From the NCBI GenBank assembly GCA_025917655.1, contig CP084616.1, forward strand, positions 496,001 to 560,000: a DNA stretch of 64,000 bases. The letters run 5' to 3'. The number at the start of each line of letters is the position of its first letter. Position 1 is the first letter of the stretch. The translations under genes were made by a program, and so were the position numbers. Below are positions 59,292 to 64,000 of the stretch, piece by piece. The DNA comes from Chlorella sorokiniana. Lineage: Eukaryota; Chlorophyta; Trebouxiophyceae; Chlorellales; Chlorellaceae. Under the pieces are notes generated by a model. It had not been told where the DNA came from, ran no database searches, and saw only the letters and a list, made by a program, of their open reading frames with translations.

Positions 59292-62200
59292 ATGGCAGCC
59301 CTGAAACCGCTCGCGTTTTGCGAGGTTCACAAGCCGGGCCTTTGCGATGTCGCCTGGCTGCCCATCGCGGGAGGAGGAGCTGCCCTGCTCACCGCCGGCC
59401 ACGATGGCCGCCTGTGCTACCGCTCCAGCGAAGCCCCGGCGAGGCAGCCAAGGAGGTTCAGAACGCCAACAACGGAGCCTCGACTTCCATCCATTGCATT
59501 GCGGCGGCCCAGGGGCGCCCGGTAGTCACGGGTGATGACCAGAATTTCGTCAAGGTGCGTGGCGGCGGTGCCGCCGCCGCCGTCTGTCTGCATCTGTTGC
59601 CCACTCTGCCTTGCCTGCCGCCTCATGGCGCGCCATCCGCTGCCGCTCAAAAGCCTGGATACACCCTCCCGCTCCCCTGCCGCAGCTCTACTCCCACCCT
59701 GCGGGCGAGCCGGAAGGAGTGGCCACTCGGTTCACGCTGCCGGTGCGTGCTCTGGCCCCTCCCCCTCGGGGCTCAACCTTGCGGCTGGCGGCGACGACGA
59801 GGGCATCAAGCTCGTCGACCTCGCCACCTGCAAAGTCTTCCGCCAGATCAAGTCGCAGGCAGGAGGCTGGGGCGGGGCTCGCCGCTCGGTCTGGGCCACC
59901 TTGCGCCGCCCATCGTCAGTGCCATGCCGCTGCCCGGTGCAGAGCGTGCCCAGCATTGCAACCGGGTAGCCTTCCCACCCCTTGTCCCTCCCCCTCCCGG
60001 TCCCTCCCACCCTCACTCGCCTCGATCGATCACCTCCTGCTGTATTTTGAACCCAGCAAGCAGCATTGTGCTGCTGCGATGCCAACCCTGCACATCCACC
60101 CCCCACACACCCCCACACACCCCGCGCTTCCACCAGGCCTACACTCGCAGCCTGGCCTACGACCCCGAGGGCGCCTACCTGGCAGCTGTGGCTGCGGACG
60201 GTTCGCTCGCCATCTGGGACATCCAGACTGGCAAGCAGCAGCTGCTGCGCCGCAAGGCGTGCCCTAAGGTGCGCCCGGTAGGGCCGGCAGAGAAGCGTCC
60301 CGGTGCTCCCGGCGGCTGCAAGCGACCAAACATTGTGGGCGCATCTGTCACCTGTGCCGAAGACCCTGCTGCGACGCGTGACGCTGCTCGTCGAGTGGAA
60401 GAAACTCGGTTCTTGTCAGATGGAGCCTGCTGAAGCTAGCTCTCCCCCTTTCCACCCACCCCCTCTTCCTGCCAGTTGGACCCATCCTCCCCGGCCGCAG
60501 CCAGGCAGCATGGCACCCGGACGGCGGCGCCCTCCTGGCCGCTCCCGGCCTTGAGAATGACGCCGTGTTTTACGAGCGCATGAGCTGGGAGGCTGCCTTC
60601 AGCCTGGCGGGCCAGCACTCCGCGCCCGTCTCGCTGCTGGCCTTCAGCCGCAACGGTGCGCCGCGCTGCTCGCCAGCGCTGCCGTGCCGCTCCTCGCCCT
60701 GCCCAGGCCGCCTGTATGCCCCACAGGCTTCCGAGCACGGTGTTCACCGGCGCCTCTGCCTCCACCCAGCCTCTGCTCTGTCTCACAGCCGGTGTGCGCA
60801 ACTCGCTCGAGTCCCATGCGCTTCTGTCTCCCCCCCAGCAGGCCTCTACCTCGTGTCTGCCGCCGCCGACAAGTCCCTGGTCCTGTGGGACGTGAACGAA
60901 CGCAAGTGCCTGCAGAAGCGAACGCTGCCGGGCGCCGCCACCGGCCTGGCCTGGCACCCCACCAGCAACGAGCTGGCCATTGTCACCGAAGACGGTGCGC
61001 CGCCTCCCCACGCTTGCCCCCTCTCAACCCCTTTCCTGCTTGTCCTTCTCTATCAAGAACGCCTGGTATATTTTTTCGCTTCTCAGGGCATCCGTTTGCT
61101 TCAGGCTTCACATCAGATGCTCGCAGACCTGCTGCTGTGTGCCGATCCTTGCCCATGTGTGTCGCCTGTGTGTGCTCTGCAGGTCAGCTTGCCATATGGG
61201 ATGGCGTGGTGCCCCCAAGCTCCCGGCCCCGCCGTCGACGTCGACGCGCTCAACGGCATCAAGAAGGGCGGGCAGGAGGGCGCAGCCGCTGCAGCAGGCG
61301 CTGCCGCCGACGGCGTGTCGGTGCTGGAGGGAGGCGGCGGCGGCGGCGGGGGCGGCACCGCCGCGGGCGCCAGCGACGATTACGACCGGGACGACAGCTT
61401 CCTCGCGGATTCCGGTGCATGCCAGCCTGGGAGTTTGTTGGTTTGGTTTGGCCACAGGCGGGCAGCCACGCCAAGTACAGCTGTTCTTTTTCATGCATTT
61501 ACGTCCATCCCCATCTCAGCGCGAAACCCAGCAGGCTCTCCTTGCCCTCTGCTGCAGGCCCCAAGCCCGGCCCTCGCCGCGGCCGCCGCGGCGCCTTTGC
61601 CGGCTTCTCCTCCTTTGACCTGCCGCAGCCTCAGGACCCGATCCAGCCGGGGCCACCGAGATGGGTGCGTGCCCGCCGGCCAGCCACCGCCACTGCTGCC
61701 GCTGCTGGCCTGCCGCCGCCAGCTGTTGACGCCTGTCGTGCGCGTCACAGCTGCCCATCTCGCCCGCGGCTGCCGCATCTCGCTCGGCATGCCCAGATTC
61801 TCAGGGTCCGCCTGCCTCACGGCCGAACTTGCCGCGCCTTGCCGCAGGCGACAGCGGACGCTGCTACCTGGCCTACACCCCGCTGGGCTGCATCACGCTG
61901 AAGCAGGAGGAGGATCACAACGTTGTGGAGGTGGGCGCCTCTGAATGTTGGAGGCAGCCAGTGTGCGTTCAGGCCGCCCACGGCTGACCGGCTGCTTTTT
62001 GCCGCACACAGCATTGCCGGCTGCACAGCGCAGCGCGCCTCCCGCCCCGTGCCGCCGGCGCAGGTGACTTTCCATGACACCTCCCGCCAGCGCAAGCGCG
62101 TCCCGCTGCTCAACGACTTCTTTGGCTTCATCCTGGGCTCGCTGAGTGACAAGGTGTGTGGGTGGGTGGGTGGGGGGCGGGGGGGGGGCTTTCTAATGGG

Positions 62201-64000
62201 GGAGGAGGGAGGGGGGGCTTTCTAATGGGGGAAGGGGGGCTGTTTTGTTTATTTGTGAGGGTGGAAGGTGAGGGTGTTTGAGGCTGTGGGTGTGGTTTCT
62301 AGGACAAGGTCGGGACGCAGGGCGGGCAGTGGGGAGAGGGGTTGGGGGTATCCGCGTGTCACGTGCATGGTCGATGGGAGTCAAAGTCGAGGTGGCAGCG
62401 CTCTAGGCGACAAGCAGTCCATGGGGCCCCCAGGCTGTGCAGGCCTCGGGTTTGCCTGTGCAGGCGAGGAGTGCAGCAGCTGGCAGGCAGCCGACCCGCC
62501 CTGCCCCCCCGCCGTGCTGGCGCCCGCTGCAGGGCGCGCTGTATGCGTCGCGGTCCAACAGCGAGTCTGCCAGTACCATTGTGTACCGCCCCTTCGAGGC
62601 CTGGGCCCCCAACTCCGACTGGTCCCTCGCCCTGCCCAGTGAGCTGAGCTGGTGCCTGCGCTGCCGCTGTGCTGGCTGCAACGCTGCCGGTGTGGCGCGG
62701 GCGCAGCAAAGTCGAGAGGGACGGCCCGGCCTCTCTTGTTGTGCCAACCCAGCTCAATCCCATTTGCATGGTGTACATGCGCTGCTCCCAAGGGCCGGCT
62801 GCTTACCGAGCCTGCTGTGCCCGCTGCCTCCCTTGCTCGCTCCCCGCAGAGGGAGAGGAGGCGGAGTGTGCCGCAGCGGGCAGCTCCTTCTGCGCGGTGG
62901 CCACCAGCCGCCGCCACCTGCGCCTGTTCAGCCCAGCCGGCAGCCAGACGCACCTGCTGACGCTGCCGGGCGCGCCCGTGGCGCTGGCCGCGTCGGGCCA
63001 CGCGCTCGCTGCGGCGTGGCACGCCGGCCCCCCGCCTCCAGCGGCGACCAGTGCCTGCGGTACGCGCTGTACGACGTGGCCGAGCAGCGCCAGCTGCACG
63101 CGGGGCCGCTGCCGCTGTCCCCGGGGGCCACCCTGGCCTGGCTGGGGTTCACTGAGGAGGGCCAGCTGGCCTCCTACGACTCCCACGGCGAGCTGCGGCT
63201 GCGCTCCGCCGACTTTGGGGGCACCTGGGTGACCGCATTCTCCGCCACGGCAGGTGCGGGCGGTGTGGGTGTGGGTGTGCGGGTGGGCGGTGTGTGTGAG
63301 GGGGGCTGCGCGCATGCCGCCGCTGGTCTACGCCTGCTTCCTGATCTGGCTGCATGCCAGCCGTCACGGACCTCCTCCATGGCTGCCGACTGCCATGGCA
63401 TCGGGCCCCTTATGAACCCCCCCGCATCTGCCTGGCTTGGCTTCCCGTGACCGCACGTCGCCTTCCCATTTCATGATCCACACCCCCTCCCCGTCTTCCC
63501 TCAGAGCGCAAGTCCACCGAGCAGTACTGGGTGGTGGGCCTGTCGGCGCGGGAACTACGCTGCATCGTGTGCGCCAACAGCCACGAGCCTGCGGTGCCCT
63601 CGGGTGGGTGGGGGCGACAGGCACCCAAGCCTTCATGCTGTGTCGCAGCACTGAGGTTTCATGCTGTGCGCATGCGCCCACTTGCTCGCGCGTGTTGCTA
63701 CGGCGGCAGCCGAGGGGCGCCGTGGTGCATGGCTCTGGTCGGCGTGCTTTCGGTGGGAGCCGCTCAGGCACGTTGGCAGGGGTGAAGGGTGCCAGCTGCT
63801 GCTGAAGTGTGCCGACCAGCTCTGCTGGCACCCGTGGGCCCCCCTGCCCCCCGCAGGCATGCAGCGGCCGGTGGTGACTGCTGTGCCGCTGCGGCCGCCT
63901 GTCGTGGCGGCAGACACCGCCATCTCGCCGTTTGAAGCCGATCTGATCAGGTGGGTCCCCTTCGCGCCAGGCTGGCTTGTGCCCCACGAGCCATGCCAGG
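59292..64000 (+). CDS. CTF4: Replisome adaptor CTF4 / WDHD1 (AND-1), 3' end outside
   Basis: CTF4/WDHD1 is a trimeric hub linking the CMG helicase to DNA polymerase alpha. Exon 1 starts MAALKPLAFCEVHKPGLCDV and reads into WD40 strands: LLTAGHDGRLC, PVVTGDDQNFVK, ALYDPEGAYLAAVAADGSL (as SLAYDPEG...), SLAIWDIQTGKQ and YLVSAAADKSLVLWDVNERK. A disordered Gly/Asp-rich linker comes next (61330-61410), then the SepB-type second propeller: CYLAYTPLGCITLKQEEDHN, FHDTSRQRKRVPLLNDFFGF, FCAVATSRRHLRLFSPAGSQ, CLRYALYDVAEQRQLHAGPL, TLAWLGFTEEGQLASYDS and YWVVGLSARELRCIVC. The order matches WDHD1/Ctf4. The C-terminal helical domain is beyond the window. Frame shifts lie near 59440, 60490 and 61210. Confidence 0.92.

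Overview
The window is nuclear DNA of a GC-rich green alga, most likely a chlorophyte close to the Chlorella-type Trebouxiophyceae. The evidence is spliced GT-AG genes (with a few GC-AG introns), a plastid-targeted ribosomal protein L11, plant-type families (AP2 factor, UBP12/USP7-type ubiquitin-like domains, a SAWADEE domain, a CHD3/PICKLE-like remodeller), and TGTAA motifs downstream of several stop codons. The organism assignment is inference. I saw no prokaryotic operons, CRISPR arrays, rRNA, tRNA or transposons.

Layout, left to right: plastid L11 (minus, cut by the left edge); a single-pass membrane protein resembling a glycosyltransferase (plus, 1243-3633); a formin with an inactive PTEN-like head (minus, 11886-4133); an unknown type I membrane protein (minus, 14435-12654); splicing factor CWC25 (plus, 14694-17644); LSM5 (plus, 18194-18789); TRAPP II subunit TRS120 (plus, 19233-27512); a double-AP2 transcription factor (minus, 33761-28373); a small C2HC-finger candidate (minus, about 34948-34151); a kinesin-14 (plus, 35324-40570); a doubtful minus-strand ORF (41252-40761); an unknown protein (plus, 41319-43678); a USP7/UBP12-type ubiquitin-like module joined to a RING finger (plus, 44125-46129); a very large chromatin remodeller with SAWADEE, extended PHD, PHD, chromodomain and SNF2 modules (minus, 59026-46293); and the replisome adaptor CTF4/WDHD1 (plus, 59292 to beyond the right edge).

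The genes are housekeeping functions in no shared pathway: splicing (CWC25, LSM5), cytoskeleton (formin, kinesin), secretion (TRS120, the membrane protein), and chromatin or replication (the remodeller, CTF4). Several are head to head with short shared upstream regions (14436-14693 and 59027-59291). The two most unusual items are domain fusions: a ubiquitin-ligase RING on a deubiquitinase scaffold, and a SAWADEE histone reader on a CHD-type remodeller.

Many conserved exons need a one-base change to stay in frame, nearly always where a G or C run looks one base short. Gene spans are therefore reliable, but uncorrected translations of single exons are not. All exon borders come from reading splice sites by eye.
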